Positions 8,239 to 16,951 of a stretch of DNA of 60,001 nt are shown piece by piece; within the stretch, counting starts at the first letter, position 1; every line of letters begins with the position of its first letter. Below the pieces are notes generated by a model. That model ran no database searches. It worked only from the letters and a program-made list of their open reading frames with translations, and was not told the origin of the DNA. The stretch covers positions 1 through 60,001 of the IMG/VR virus record IMGVR_UViG_3300042889_001592; one strand, written 5' to 3'. The position numbers were made by a program, and so were the translations under genes. This DNA comes from a virus.

Positions 8239-9546
8239 TTAATCAAAAAATTTATCTACAATTGTTCCAATGTATTCTATTTGCTCTAGTGTAATGATTG
8301 GAGAACATCCTAAGAAGAAAGTATCTGTTGTTACTTTTCTTGATACTGGATATTTTTCAATTACTTCTTTTGAATCAATCAAATGAGAGTATCCTGGTTG
8401 AAGCATTATGTTACCTGCAAAGTAAGGTCTTGTTTGAATCTTATGCTTCTCTAAGAATTGACAGAACTCTGATCTTGTAAACCCTACTCCGTCTCTTAAT
8501 GTCAATGCAACTGCAAACCAATCTGGATCTGATTTAGCTGTAGCTTTAGGAAGGATAAATTTATCTTCATACTTCTTAAAGATATCGACAATTGCTTTAT
8601 GATTTCTTCTTCTTAGTACTCCAATCTCTTCTAACTTACCTAACTGAACATTACCCATTGCTGCTTGTAACTCAGTTGGTTTTAGATTGTACCCAATCTC
8701 TTCGTAAGTATATTTGTGATCAAATATCTCATTAGGTAGACTTGGTAACCAATTGCTAAATCTAATACCGCATGAACCACATTCTAAAGCATTTGCTTTA
8801 CCTTGACAGTAACATCCTCTACCCCAGTCTCTAAAACTTCTTAAGATCTTTTCTGTTTGAGCATCTTGACAAGCTACAAATCCTCCTTCACCCATTGTAA
8901 TGTGATGTGCTGGGTAGAATGAACATGAAGCCATTTTACCAAATGATCCTAACATCTTACCGTCATAGGTTGTTCCTAAAGCATCACAGCAGTCTTCTAA
9001 TAAGATCAAATTGTATTTATTTACAATTTCCATTAATCGATCCATGTTAGGTGGATTACCTAATACGTGAGCAAATGTAATTACCTTTGCATCTGGATGA
9101 TCAATACATGCTTGCTCTACTTGATCTAAATCTAGGTTAAGAGATTCTAATTCAATATCAACAAAGATTGGTGTAAAGCCTACCTGAATGGCAGGACTAA
9201 GTGTTGCAGGGAACCCTGCTATTGGAGTAATAACTTTAGTACCTTTTGGTAAGTTCATTCCTCTTTTTGATGTTAAAGCTAACATCATTAGTAGATTAGC
9301 ACTTGAACCGCTATTAACAATAACTCCGGTCTTTTGTCCTAGCTTCTTAGGAAACTTTCTTTCGAACATTGCTCCTTCTTTTCCTAGAACCAGCCATCCT
9401 TCTAGCATAGTTCTAACAACTGCTTGTGCTTCTTGTCCATCAAAATAAGGTCCAGCATATTGGACTAAGTCCTCTCCTGCTACCCATTTCTTCTCGCTAT
9501 CCTTTTTTGTAATGTACTCTTGTACTAAATTTAAAATACTATCCAT
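8239..9546 (-). CDS. rfbH: RfbH-type 4-keto-6-deoxyglucose 3-dehydratase (E1, PLP/PMP and iron-sulfur)
   Basis: The protein is a DegT/DnrJ-fold PLP enzyme of 435 residues when started at the ATG at 9546; the longer frame begins only with TTG. The usual Schiff-base lysine is replaced by histidine in 'SFYPAHHITMGEGG' (His214-215), and Cys245, 247, 256 and 259 follow, matching the [2Fe-2S] ligands of RfbH/E1. This enzyme removes the 3-hydroxyl of CDP-4-keto-6-deoxyglucose using PMP and electrons from a reductase. The reductase (E3) gene is not in the window. It is the strongest clue that the operon makes a 3,6-dideoxy sugar. Confidence 0.9.
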   Translation of the reverse strand: MDSILNLVQEYITKKDSEKKWVAGEDLVQYAGPYFDGQEAQAVVRTMLEGWLVLGKEGAMFERKFPKKLGQKTGVIVNSGSSANLLMMLALTSKRGMNLPKGTKVITPIAGFPATLSPAIQVGFTPIFVDIELESLNLDLDQVEQACIDHPDAKVITFAHVLGNPPNMDRLMEIVNKYNLILLEDCCDALGTTYDGKMLGSFGKMASCSFYPAHHITMGEGGFVACQDAQTEKILRSFRDWGRGCYCQGKANALECGSCGIRFSNWLPSLPNEIFDHKYTYEEIGYNLKPTELQAAMGNVQLGKLEEIGVLRRRNHKAIVDIFKKYEDKFILPKATAKSDPDWFAVALTLRDGVGFTRSEFCQFLEKHKIQTRPYFAGNIMLQPGYSHLIDSKEVIEKYPVSRKVTTDTFFLGCSPIITLEQIEYIGTIVDKFFD

Positions 9547-9553
9547 AACTGGT

Positions 9554-10174
9554 TTATAAAGTGTTGTAATAATTATTCTGCCTTTCTTGTCTGTCAATTG
9601 TCTTTGGATGGTACAAAGCCCATTCCTCTTCTACTGGAAGCATACCATGTATTTTAAATCCTTCTAATACTTCGTGTACTTTATTTTTCCATCTAATGTG
9701 AGGAGCATTTTTATAGATTCTCATTTGCCAATCAGCCCAGTTCACCCATCCTTTTTCATTTACATGCCATCCCCATTTCTGAATATGCTCTTGAGTTAAA
9801 CCCTCTACGGTATTTACTCTAGGAACTCTAACCATATCAACATCGTTAGTGCTCAACATTGTAGGAAGGTTTTGTATTAAATTGATATGAGGAATCTCAT
9901 CAGCATCTATCTGAAAGATATAATCTCCTGAGCATACTTTAAAGAATTTATTCTTCCAATCGGCAAAGTGTCCTTCAAATTGACTTTCGATTAACTTAAT
10001 CCAATTTGCAGAAGAAAATCTATATAACTGATCTTGTAACTCTTGAGACATTTTAGGACTATCTGCTAGTACTACTATCTCGTCTTGTTCTCGTTTGTTT
10101 GAATGAAGGAAGTTGACTAGTCTTTTCACTTCCTCCAATTCGTTACAAACTGTTATTGCATAACTTATTTTCAT
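9554..10174 (-). CDS. glycosyltransferase family 2
   Basis: The 206-residue protein begins 'ISYAITVCNELEEV', a typical GT2 first strand, and has 'FQIDADEIP' as the metal-binding DxD. 'WGWHVNEKGWVNWADWQMRIYKN' matches the lipopolysaccharide-core and SunS-like GT2 set. It is the first gene of the sugar operon. The -7 box of its promoter ends only three bases before the ATG, so its message is probably leaderless. Confidence 0.85.
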   Translation of the reverse strand: MKISYAITVCNELEEVKRLVNFLHSNKREQDEIVVLADSPKMSQELQDQLYRFSSANWIKLIESQFEGHFADWKNKFFKVCSGDYIFQIDADEIPHINLIQNLPTMLSTNDVDMVRVPRVNTVEGLTQEHIQKWGWHVNEKGWVNWADWQMRIYKNAPHIRWKNKVHEVLEGFKIHGMLPVEEEWALYHPKTIDRQERQNNYYNTL

Positions 10175-10177
10175 ACT

Positions 10178-10208
10178 TAAATATATGAAATTTATTCTTT
10201 ATCTGCAA
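10178..10208 (-). promoter_or_regulatory. promoter of the sugar operon (leaderless start)
   Basis: TTG, 20 bases, TATATTTAAGT. The element lies partly inside the 3' end of the 10192-10650 gene. The -7 box stops 3 bases before the ATG at 10174. Confidence 0.8.
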
Positions 10209-10650
10209 CTTCTACATCAAAGAAGTTGATAGCATCTAATGCTTCCATAAAGTCTTCTTTCTCAAAATGTTTGATATTTTTCATATCCATTTTAGTTGTT
10301 TGACCTTTTGGGAACTTAGCTTTTTCTTCTTCTAAGATCTCTATAGAGTTTACTGCAGCCCATCTCCAATTATCTTTTGAATTTCCATCTAGGAATACCA
10401 TTCCTTTCTCAGGAAGAGTAACTGTGGAAGGGAACCATACTTTCTTATTCTCATCAACGAACATAAGGTCTTTATACAGTTCTGGTGATGCTTCTAAAGT
10501 CTTATTAACTAATTCTCCTCCTTCAACCATTAGAGTCGAAGTTGAATATCCACAACCAAAGCAAAAGCTTGTTGTTACTTCTTCTGTTACTGCTTGTTCA
10601 TAGCAAGCATTTCCTCCACAATGTGGACAGATTGACATTTTTTCTTCCAT
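10192..10650 (-). CDS. zinc-ribbon protein of unknown role
   Basis: The 152-residue protein starts with two CxxC pairs (CPHC at 8-11, CFGC at 30-33 from the first Met) that form a zinc ribbon, followed by an alpha/beta region with many aromatic and acidic residues. Such proteins occur in large phages as small nucleic-acid or protein adaptors. It is the last gene of the 13.4-10.2 kb glycosyltransferase operon and its start overlaps the preceding stop by one base. Confidence 0.7.
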   Translation of the reverse strand: MEEKMSICPHCGGNACYEQAVTEEVTTSFCFGCGYSTSTLMVEGGELVNKTLEASPELYKDLMFVDENKKVWFPSTVTLPEKGMVFLDGNSKDNWRWAAVNSIEILEEEKAKFPKGQTTKMDMKNIKHFEKEDFMEALDAINFFDVEVADKE

Positions 10651-11936
10651 TATAATTTTTTCAATTTAGGTAATTCTATTTTCTTAAGCGTAGGTAGCTT
10701 TAATTCAACTTGTTTAGGGAATTCAGGAATAGACTGTGTTAGAAGATTATCCAACGTCTCTCTCATCTTATCGTAGGAGAACTCAGTTCTACTTCTATGC
10801 CCTTGTCTTTTAGCTAATTCTTTATAGGCTTTATAGTCATCAAAGACATCTTTTAATGCCTTACCTACTAGTATATCGTCTGGTGTAAACCATTGACTCT
10901 CTCTTAAGATCATCTTATCAATTGCAGCTGATGGATGTACGTTTGTAAGTTGTCCTCCTATCTGTTTTGTGAACTTATTATCTAGGAAGTCTGTATGCCC
11001 TGACCATCCTGATACTATAATTGGTTTATTTACTAAACTAAATTCAAGTAATGGTCTTCCAAATCCTTCTCCTTTTGTTAGAGAGATCATTGCTTTTACC
11101 TTACCGTGGTTGTATAGTTCATTCATCTCACCATCAGATAGTTCTCCATGTAGAAGGTATATGTTCGGTAACTTACCCTTCACAGTCTTTCTTATTTCAT
11201 CAATTTTATCCAATACAGCTTCTCTATCCATAATAGATGTTCCTGAACCTGCCTGTACTTTTAATAAAAGGGCTGGTGGTGTTTGTTTATTTTTAAATGT
11301 TTCTAAGAATGCTTTGATAGTATATCCAATATTTTTTCTATCCTCTCCTAATACTCCTGGTAGCCAATGTCCTACTACTAAGAAACAAAACATCTCTGGA
11401 ATTTCATTTAAGTCTAGTTTAACTGGTAATGCCAATGGCATATACTTCTCCACATCTGCTCCTTCAAATACTACTTCAACTCTAGTAGTTAATTCCACTA
11501 CTCCGGTTACTTGTCCAGTTCTTTCGTCCTGTATATTATACTTACTTTTCTCGAAAGTCTCCTTAGCATGTTGTGCAGATACTATTACTAGGTCCATATT
11601 GTTACATCCTTGAATCCAAGAAGGATCACAAAGTGTTGTTTCAATTCCTGCTGTTACTCCTATATTGTACTTACCGACCTTTTGGAATTCATTTGGTACA
11701 GTAATTTGTATCCAGATGTCTGGTTGTTGTGTTAGTTGTGTAATAACTCTAGAATGTAATGATTCATTCTTATGATCTTTTAAATATCCAAATCTAGTAT
11801 TACCCCATCTTTGTGATAATATTTTTACATCATACTTGTCTGTATCAATGATTGACTGTACAAAGTCTCTTGCTCTTGCTCCGTATCCTGAATATGTATC
11901 GATAGGGCAACTTACTACTAATGTAGGTTTACTCAT
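10650..11936 (-). CDS. glycosyltransferase, GT-B fold (GT1/GT4-like)
   Basis: This 428-residue protein has the GT-B C-terminal signature 'SLTKGEGFGRPLLEFSLVNKPIIVSGWSGHTDFL', the E-x7-E nucleotide-sugar site of GT4 enzymes. The N-terminal half has the acceptor-domain Rossmann pattern. It would transfer a hexose to a glycan or protein in the cytoplasm. It follows a second GT-B gene two bases upstream, so the pair probably builds one glycan in consecutive steps. Confidence 0.85.
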   Translation of the reverse strand: MSKPTLVVSCPIDTYSGYGARARDFVQSIIDTDKYDVKILSQRWGNTRFGYLKDHKNESLHSRVITQLTQQPDIWIQITVPNEFQKVGKYNIGVTAGIETTLCDPSWIQGCNNMDLVIVSAQHAKETFEKSKYNIQDERTGQVTGVVELTTRVEVVFEGADVEKYMPLALPVKLDLNEIPEMFCFLVVGHWLPGVLGEDRKNIGYTIKAFLETFKNKQTPPALLLKVQAGSGTSIMDREAVLDKIDEIRKTVKGKLPNIYLLHGELSDGEMNELYNHGKVKAMISLTKGEGFGRPLLEFSLVNKPIIVSGWSGHTDFLDNKFTKQIGGQLTNVHPSAAIDKMILRESQWFTPDDILVGKALKDVFDDYKAYKELAKRQGHRSRTEFSYDKMRETLDNLLTQSIPEFPKQVELKLPTLKKIELPKLKKL

Positions 11937-11938
11937 AA

Positions 11939-13381
11939 CTAATATATTAATTTATGTGTGATGTATTTTTTTGGTCTGTCTGTAATTTTATGTAGTTCAA
12001 ATCTAGGTCTAGGGACAAACTTCTCAAATGATTCATCCATTGCATCAATTACATTCTCACACATCTGACGTGCTGACATTCCTGATTCATCTGATGTTAC
12101 CCATTCTCTTGCTAAAGCTCCTCTTCTATCTCTTTCCTCTTTACCCATGTTATAAACTTCTTCTAAAGCTTTTGCTACGTCTTCTGGTTTACATCTATCA
12201 TCGAAGATATAAGGAGTCGGAACTGAGCCAACCATTGAAATGTTTGAAGGGAATACAGGGACTGCCCATTCTCCACACTCCTTATATGTTCCTCTATGAT
12301 TAGAAGGGAAGTCAGGAGTAAAGTCAATCCACTTACCATTCTCGTCTGTAAATCTCATCTGATCTTGCATACCGCCTGTTACGTTAGCAATAATCATTTT
12401 TCCTGCCATCATAGTTTCTGTTAGAGATAATCCCCATCCTTCGTTAGAAGTGATAAGCATTCCAACATCTGCTATATTATAAAGTAAGTTCATATGCGGA
12501 GTGTCTAATCTCTCTTGTGAGAAGAATACATTTACATAACTGTCATCACAGATAGCTTCTCTTACTGCATAAAGATCTGTACCATTTTCATCCACAGCTT
12601 GTGTATGCATTACAAGAGCACATTTCTTAGCTTTCTCTTCTCCGATTAAATCACAGAACATTCTATAAGAAAGAATTACATCTCCTGGAGATTTTCTTCT
12701 GATGTTCCTAGAATTAAAGAATGCTACGAATTCGATATCTTTTCCTTGAAATAGATTCTTTTTAAACTCATCTAAGTTTTTAATATCCTCTACTGAGGTC
12801 ATTGGAAAGAAGTGTTCGTGGTTTATTCCATGAGGTACGTATCTAGTTATTTTACCCTTAACAGCATCTCCTAAAACTATTTCATTAATATTTTTAGTTT
12901 GTTTTGAGATTGCCATTAATAAATCACATGACTCGTAGTAAGGTCTGTTGTACAAAGGTGCTGGATAGTCATCCCAAATGTTTAAGTACATCAAAGGAAT
13001 TTCATTTCTAATCTCTCTTTCTATTTCAAACAACCAAGTCCAGTATCTTGGATCAGTAAAGATGAAAATAGCGTCTGGTTTTTCTTGAGCGATTAAACCT
13101 CTTATTTGCATTGCTTCACCATAGCCGTTGTTAGGGAGTACCTTTACATCAGCATCTTCTATACCGTTTAACTTATTTATCTCAGCTGATATATCAAATG
13201 CTTTACCTACTTCTGGATGATTGATGGCTGCTGCTAGATTAACCCAGTTGAAATGATGAGCTGTTCCTACAACAATCTCTCTGGCCATAGTTGCGATACC
13301 GGAATGCATCCTAATATCATCGCATAACAAAAGAATCTTTTTACGATCCTCTTTCTTAACATAACGAAATTTTTCTTTCAT
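11939..13381 (-). CDS. glycosyltransferase, GT4-like
   Basis: The 480-residue GT-B protein has an N-terminal 'KKILLLCDDIRMHSGIATM' acceptor-domain start, a central 'DLLMAISKQT' hinge and 'ITSNEGWGLSLTETMMAGK' as the E-x7-E donor site. The long insertions between are usual for phage enzymes of this class. It is coupled to the ribbon-helix-helix gene four bases upstream and to the next glycosyltransferase downstream. Confidence 0.85.
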   Translation of the reverse strand: MKEKFRYVKKEDRKKILLLCDDIRMHSGIATMAREIVVGTAHHFNWVNLAAAINHPEVGKAFDISAEINKLNGIEDADVKVLPNNGYGEAMQIRGLIAQEKPDAIFIFTDPRYWTWLFEIEREIRNEIPLMYLNIWDDYPAPLYNRPYYESCDLLMAISKQTKNINEIVLGDAVKGKITRYVPHGINHEHFFPMTSVEDIKNLDEFKKNLFQGKDIEFVAFFNSRNIRRKSPGDVILSYRMFCDLIGEEKAKKCALVMHTQAVDENGTDLYAVREAICDDSYVNVFFSQERLDTPHMNLLYNIADVGMLITSNEGWGLSLTETMMAGKMIIANVTGGMQDQMRFTDENGKWIDFTPDFPSNHRGTYKECGEWAVPVFPSNISMVGSVPTPYIFDDRCKPEDVAKALEEVYNMGKEERDRRGALAREWVTSDESGMSARQMCENVIDAMDESFEKFVPRPRFELHKITDRPKKYITHKLIY

Positions 13382-13385
13382 GTAA

Positions 13386-13568
13386 CTATTTTAATTTAAT
13401 ATTTGTCTGTGTGTGAAGCTTTTGTTTAAACCCCTCTTCTGTAAGATAGAGAAAAATTGCTCTGTCTACAAGCTTCTGTAGAGAAAATTTATGCCTTACG
13501 CATTGCTCTTTAAATTCCTGTAGAAGATCTTCTTCTACTTTAACCGATGTTAATTTTTTAGTGTTCAT
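13386..13568 (-). CDS. ribbon-helix-helix DNA-binding protein
   Basis: The 60-residue protein reads 'TSVKVEEDLLQEFKEQC' followed by 'FSLQKLVDRAIFLYL', the strand-helix-helix pattern of MetJ/Arc/CopG repressors. It should dimerise and bind DNA as a local regulator. It is the first gene of the glycosyltransferase operon, so autoregulation of its own promoter at 13593-13623 is plausible. Confidence 0.7.
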   Translation of the reverse strand: MNTKKLTSVKVEEDLLQEFKEQCVRHKFSLQKLVDRAIFLYLTEEGFKQKLHTQTNIKLK

Positions 13569-13592
13569 TGTTTATATAATTATATGTATATA

Positions 13593-13623
13593 TAAATATA
13601 CCCTTATCCTAAAACACCTGCAT
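13593..13623 (-). promoter_or_regulatory. promoter (variant) for the RHH/glycosyltransferase operon
   Basis: TATATTTA is preceded at exactly 20 bases by ATG instead of TTG. It is the only one of 24 sites with an altered -33 core. The upstream half lies in the 3' end of the nuclease gene. Confidence 0.6.
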
Positions 13624-14545
13624 GGCAATGCTCTGTTCCTTTAAATTCACAAAACATACAGTTTGACTTAGAAGGAGTCTTGTCATACTCTTTATCAATA
13701 TACTGTCCATGACTATCAAAGGCATCGTTAATAAACTTAGAAAGTGCTGTAGTAGCTTGACCTCTCTTAATCTTTCCTGAAGGAGGAATAAATTCTTGAA
13801 CTCTTCTTCCCATTACTGCAAATTCTGGATTGGCAGGAACCTTTCTCTTAACAATAAAGTACTTTACATCTACCTTATCAACATCTATACCGAATTGTCT
13901 TGCTAAAAATTCTTTGTAGAGTAGTAACTGTGCTAACTTCTTATCATCCTTCTTTGCATAGTCATTCCATCCTGAGGTTGATGTTTTGATATCTAAAATA
14001 ATATACTTATCATCTTGCTCATCATAAAGTACAATATCGATATACCCTTTGAAGAAAACATTCTCAGCTATCTTATGTACTAGTGGAATTTCTACTCCAA
14101 CCAGCTTATAGTACTTGGTACCGAAGTAAACAGAGCGTTTCTTACGAACGTATTGTAGTATTTCAACTCCATCATTATGAAACTCAGAAAGCTCTTGAGA
14201 GGTAGAGAAATGTTTTCCATACTTCTCTTTCTCTTCAGCATAGATACTAAAGATTTTTTCCTGTAACATCTGTTTGAAGTCCATTTCATTTGACTTCTTT
14301 ACTGTACCTTCATAGAGTTCTGTTAACCATTCCTGCATTACTTCGTGTACTGCTGTACCAAAGACTGTATGAATGGAAGGTTTATACTCTTGTAATCCTT
14401 TAACATACTTTAATGCCCATTGGTGCGGGCAAGTATTGTATGATAGAGTTTGACTATATGAAATTGATTTTTGAAAGGAATAATCTATATCAGGCTTACA
14501 GAAGTCTTTTATCAGGCTTACCTGCTTAAGAACTTTTTTTGCCAT
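13604..14545 (-). CDS. PD-(D/E)XK nuclease, RecB/Cas4-like with iron-sulfur cysteines
   Basis: The 313-residue protein has the PDDEXK_1 layout: 'SYSQTLSYNTCPHQWALKYV' near residues 29-48, 'FGTAVHEVMQEW', then 'FKGYIDIVLYDEQDDKYIILDIKTS' with the catalytic Asp and DIK. One Cys lies near the N-terminus (in TCPHQ) and three lie at the end (NCMFCEFKGTEHC), the four-cysteine Fe-S arrangement of Cas4 and AddB. It probably processes DNA ends during phage recombination or degrades host DNA. It overlaps the DUF3310 gene by 20 bases. Confidence 0.85.
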   Translation of the reverse strand: MAKKVLKQVSLIKDFCKPDIDYSFQKSISYSQTLSYNTCPHQWALKYVKGLQEYKPSIHTVFGTAVHEVMQEWLTELYEGTVKKSNEMDFKQMLQEKIFSIYAEEKEKYGKHFSTSQELSEFHNDGVEILQYVRKKRSVYFGTKYYKLVGVEIPLVHKIAENVFFKGYIDIVLYDEQDDKYIILDIKTSTSGWNDYAKKDDKKLAQLLLYKEFLARQFGIDVDKVDVKYFIVKRKVPANPEFAVMGRRVQEFIPPSGKIKRGQATTALSKFINDAFDSHGQYIDKEYDKTPSKSNCMFCEFKGTEHCHAGVLG

Positions 14546-14795
14546 CTTTTAAGTTTTTGATTTCTCTTTCCAAATACCATAAAGCTTTTTCAAGCTCTTG
14601 GACTGTAGCATCTTTCTTTCCAGCTCTGGCAATATACTTAACGGTATTACCTAAACAGAATCCTAAGTTCCAGGCTTCGATAACTTTTATGGCTTCGTAT
14701 GGATTATCCTTTCCTCCGTAATGTTTAGGATGGTTGACTAATTCTTTTTTGAATTCTTCTTTATCAATAGTAAAGGTTGCTTCTCTATCGTTCAT
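14526..14795 (-). CDS. DUF3310 protein
   Basis: The 89-residue protein contains 'VNHPKHYGGKDNPYEAIKVI' and 'GNTVKYIARAGKK...ELEKALWYLEREI', the signature of DUF3310. This family is common in phages and sometimes labelled nucleotide kinase without firm evidence. It is first in a two-gene operon with the nuclease. Confidence 0.85.
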   Translation of the reverse strand: MNDREATFTIDKEEFKKELVNHPKHYGGKDNPYEAIKVIEAWNLGFCLGNTVKYIARAGKKDATVQELEKALWYLEREIKNLKDGKKSS

Positions 14796-14815
14796 AATAA
14801 CATTTTTATATAACT

Positions 14816-14846
14816 ATAATATATGAAAAAAGGCCTGTAAAAACAA
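14816..14846 (-). promoter_or_regulatory. promoter fused to terminator, upstream of DUF3310
   Basis: TTG, 20 bases, TATATTAT. The TTG is inside the hairpin of the terminator at 14829-14851 that ends the lysis operon. Confidence 0.75.
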
Positions 14847-14851
14847 GCCTT
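14829..14851 (-). terminator. terminator of the lysis operon
   Basis: The hairpin AAGGCTTG/CAGGCCTT on the minus strand is followed by a run of T. It overlaps the promoter of the next operon. Confidence 0.75.
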
Positions 14852-14858
14852 AATTTAT

Positions 14859-15257
14859 TTATTTTACAAAAAATACTGTTGTGGATAAACTCACAAAAGC
14901 TAGTACCTTATACCAGAAGGTTTTATTCCTTTGACTTTTTAATTCTTTCTTTAAATCATCAGTCATGCCTTTATATTCTCCAATTTGAACATCTTTCTGA
15001 CCAATAATGAATTGATTGTTTTTGTCTTTAACAGTTAGAAAATTAATGATAGTATCTTTCTGTACTTCTCTTTCTTGTAATTTAATTACTTTATCTTGAG
15101 TAAGTTTTAATTCTAACTTACATCCATCATATTTAATTAAATCTTTTGCTGCTAGTCTTACTACCTTAGTTGGTAGTGTTACCTTGGTTGTATCTGTTTG
15201 TGAAAAAGAATTCAAGCTCAGCGTTAGAAAACTTATCAACAGTATTAATTTTTTCAT
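14859..15257 (-). CDS. exported protein with C-terminal membrane anchor (possible spanin partner)
   Basis: The 132-residue protein has an N-terminal signal peptide (MKKLILLISFLTLSLNSFSQ) and a hydrophobic segment at the C-terminus (near 113-131). The middle is charged and helical. It is the last gene of the lysis cassette and overlaps the coiled-coil gene by 92 bases in another frame. Overlapping spanin genes are common in phages, but the family is not recognised, so this is a context-based guess. Confidence 0.55.
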   Translation of the reverse strand: MKKLILLISFLTLSLNSFSQTDTTKVTLPTKVVRLAAKDLIKYDGCKLELKLTQDKVIKLQEREVQKDTIINFLTVKDKNNQFIIGQKDVQIGEYKGMTDDLKKELKSQRNKTFWYKVLAFVSLSTTVFFVK

Positions 15258-15519
15258 CTGTTTGTTTTTTTACAATTGTTATGGTATTATCTATGTGATG
15301 TATTTCTTTTGTAATAGAAACTACATTTTCTTTTACTGAATCGATTTTAACATCGATTTGTTTATTAATTACTTGTGCTGAATCTATTTTGGTCTGTACT
15401 GAGTCGATTCTCATTTCGTAACCTTTTACATCAGTTCTAATACTGTTTGTAGTAAAAATGTTATAACCTAATAGTGCAATAACAATTAATATAAGAATGT
15501 TTTGTTTATTTAGCAACAT
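15166..15519 (-). CDS. membrane-anchored coiled-coil protein (possible inner-membrane spanin)
   Basis: This 117-residue protein has one N-terminal membrane helix ('ILILIVIALLGYNIF') and then about 80 residues of heptad-like Val/Ile/Asp/Lys sequence predicted as a coiled coil. That is the architecture of Rz-type i-spanins, which bridge the periplasm and fuse membranes at lysis. It lies between the holin and the gene at 14859 and overlaps both. Confidence 0.55.
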   Translation of the reverse strand: MLLNKQNILILIVIALLGYNIFTTNSIRTDVKGYEMRIDSVQTKIDSAQVINKQIDVKIDSVKENVVSITKEIHHIDNTITIVKKQTDEKINTVDKFSNAELEFFFTNRYNQGNTTN

Positions 15520-15931
15520 CTCTATCTCCTTTGTGTTTATCTAACTTATCCAATATCTGAGTAAGTAATTCGTTTTTTACCACACCTACCATTGAGGCAT
15601 TTTTTAGAATAGAAATTAACTGGAACACTAGGAAGGGAGCCATAATTGTCTCGCTTAACCAACCTGTTCCAGTGAATCCTTTTTCTATTGTTAATATAGC
15701 TGAAAGCATTACTACCCAAAATACAAATGTTCTTAGTACACTTAATGCTTTATAAGTTCTGAATCCTTCTCTTTTAACTCCAGCCCATACACCAAAGAAC
15801 CCGTCAGCAAATATTACAAATGCTACTGAAAGGTATTGTTCGATGTTTTCTGCTGTTAGATTCATAAAGTATGAACCTATAAATGCGCATGCTGTTGTCA
15901 ATGATAATGTAATTAAAAGTGAAGTCTTCAT
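15506..15931 (-). CDS. phage holin (multi-spanning)
   Basis: The 141-residue protein has about four hydrophobic segments, with 'FADGFFGVWAGVKREGF' between the second and third, as in the Bacteroidetes phage holin group (holin_4-like). Holins form the lethal membrane lesion that releases endolysin. It is encoded directly after the endolysin with a 12-base gap. Confidence 0.75.
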   Translation of the reverse strand: MKTSLLITLSLTTACAFIGSYFMNLTAENIEQYLSVAFVIFADGFFGVWAGVKREGFRTYKALSVLRTFVFWVVMLSAILTIEKGFTGTGWLSETIMAPFLVFQLISILKNASMVGVVKNELLTQILDKLDKHKGDRDVAK

Positions 15932-15942
15932 CTTATAGTTTA

Positions 15943-16554
15943 CTATTTAACGTATTCGTAGTACTTTTTAGTTTTTTGATTTCTGTCTTCTAACCCGTGA
16001 GTACCACCGTTAATTCTTTTCGTAAGAGCTAATATGGCTGCATCGTTAATTCCTTTGTCGCATATCTCCCACAATTTGTTTTTGTCAAAGAAGAACATTG
16101 CTGATTCAAAAGAATAAGTCGTTGCTACTAGATCTGGATTAGTCATAATTTCTGGTTTGTTTAAATACTTAGCAAATGCTGCGTAGTTATCTTTACCAGT
16201 TAATTGAAGAGCACCTCTTCCTCTAAATTTAAAACCATCTCCTGATTTTTCATCTCCGTTACCCATTCTTGATGCGTAAACTCTATTGGCAATCTTTTCA
16301 GGATTTCTAGCGTAAGACTCTTCTAAGTTACCAGGAAAGTATTTTCCAAAGATACCTTGAAGTCCTTGTGCTGAATAGTTTAAGTTTTCTGAGAATGCTT
16401 TAAATCCTCCTGTTTCGTGTGACGTTTGTGCAAAGAAGTGAGCCGCTCTAACTGGTGTTAGTTTGTAAAACTCCATTGCTTTTTTCATTGTTCCAGGACC
16501 GAAAGCTCCATCTGCAGCTACTCCGATCTTTTCTTGTAAACTTTTTAAGCTCAT
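15943..16554 (-). CDS. endolysin, glycoside hydrolase family 19
   Basis: The 203-residue enzyme has a short peptidoglycan-binding-like N-terminus ('LQEKIGVAADGAFGPGTMKKA') and a GH19 catalytic core with 'HFFAQTSHETGGF' (catalytic Glu) and 'FKFRGRGALQLTGKDNY'. GH19 phage lysins cut the beta-1,4 glycan backbone of peptidoglycan. Holin and probable spanin genes follow at once, which makes a complete lysis cassette. Confidence 0.9.
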   Translation of the reverse strand: MSLKSLQEKIGVAADGAFGPGTMKKAMEFYKLTPVRAAHFFAQTSHETGGFKAFSENLNYSAQGLQGIFGKYFPGNLEESYARNPEKIANRVYASRMGNGDEKSGDGFKFRGRGALQLTGKDNYAAFAKYLNKPEIMTNPDLVATTYSFESAMFFFDKNKLWEICDKGINDAAILALTKRINGGTHGLEDRNQKTKKYYEYVK

Positions 16555-16564
16555 AATCTAATTT

Positions 16565-16873
16565 TTATTCTTCGTTATTTGATTTGTTTCCGTTTTTCAT
16601 TGCTGCAAACTTCTCTAATACATCTGGAAGGAATGAACCTAATGTGATGTACATAAATGCATCAAAGATGTACTCGTTTAATTCTAACGCTTTACCTAGG
16701 TAACCTGTTACAAGGTCTACTGCAATTGCAATTACCATTACCATGAACGACATGAATCCAATTACAACTTTCTCGTTGTAATCATTTGATTTTTTAAAGA
16801 TACTGAAAAATCCCATAAAATAATTATTTAGTTTAGTTAAGATGTAACTAATTGGTAATAACAAATTTTTCAT
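16565..16873 (-). CDS. small membrane protein of the lysis cassette
   Basis: I start this at the ATG at 16873, since the longer frame opens with TTG inside the terminator hairpin. The 102-residue product has a hydrophobic N-terminus and two further membrane segments ('VVIGFMSFMVMVIAIAVDLVTGYL', 'IFDAFMYITLGSFL'). It lies just before the endolysin and may be a second holin or antiholin. No family is recognised. Confidence 0.6.
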   Translation of the reverse strand: MKNLLLPISYILTKLNNYFMGFFSIFKKSNDYNEKVVIGFMSFMVMVIAIAVDLVTGYLGKALELNEYIFDAFMYITLGSFLPDVLEKFAAMKNGNKSNNEE

Positions 16874-16902
16874 AGTAACTGGTTTAATTTCTAATAAATA
16901 GC

Positions 16903-16930
16903 ACAAAAAAAAGAGGCACAAGGCCTCTTT
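16903..16930 (-). terminator. terminator after the chaperonin operon
   Basis: The hairpin GAGGC-CTTGT-GCCTC is followed on the minus strand by eight T. It ends the GroES-to-16952 transcript. Confidence 0.8.
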
Positions 16931-16951
16931 GATGTTTAAGTAAAGTCTCTC

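Noticed and set aside
9547-9597. Extended start of the RfbH-like gene at 9597
   Set aside because: It begins with TTG and overlaps the preceding glycosyltransferase; the ATG at 9546 gives the usual RfbH length.
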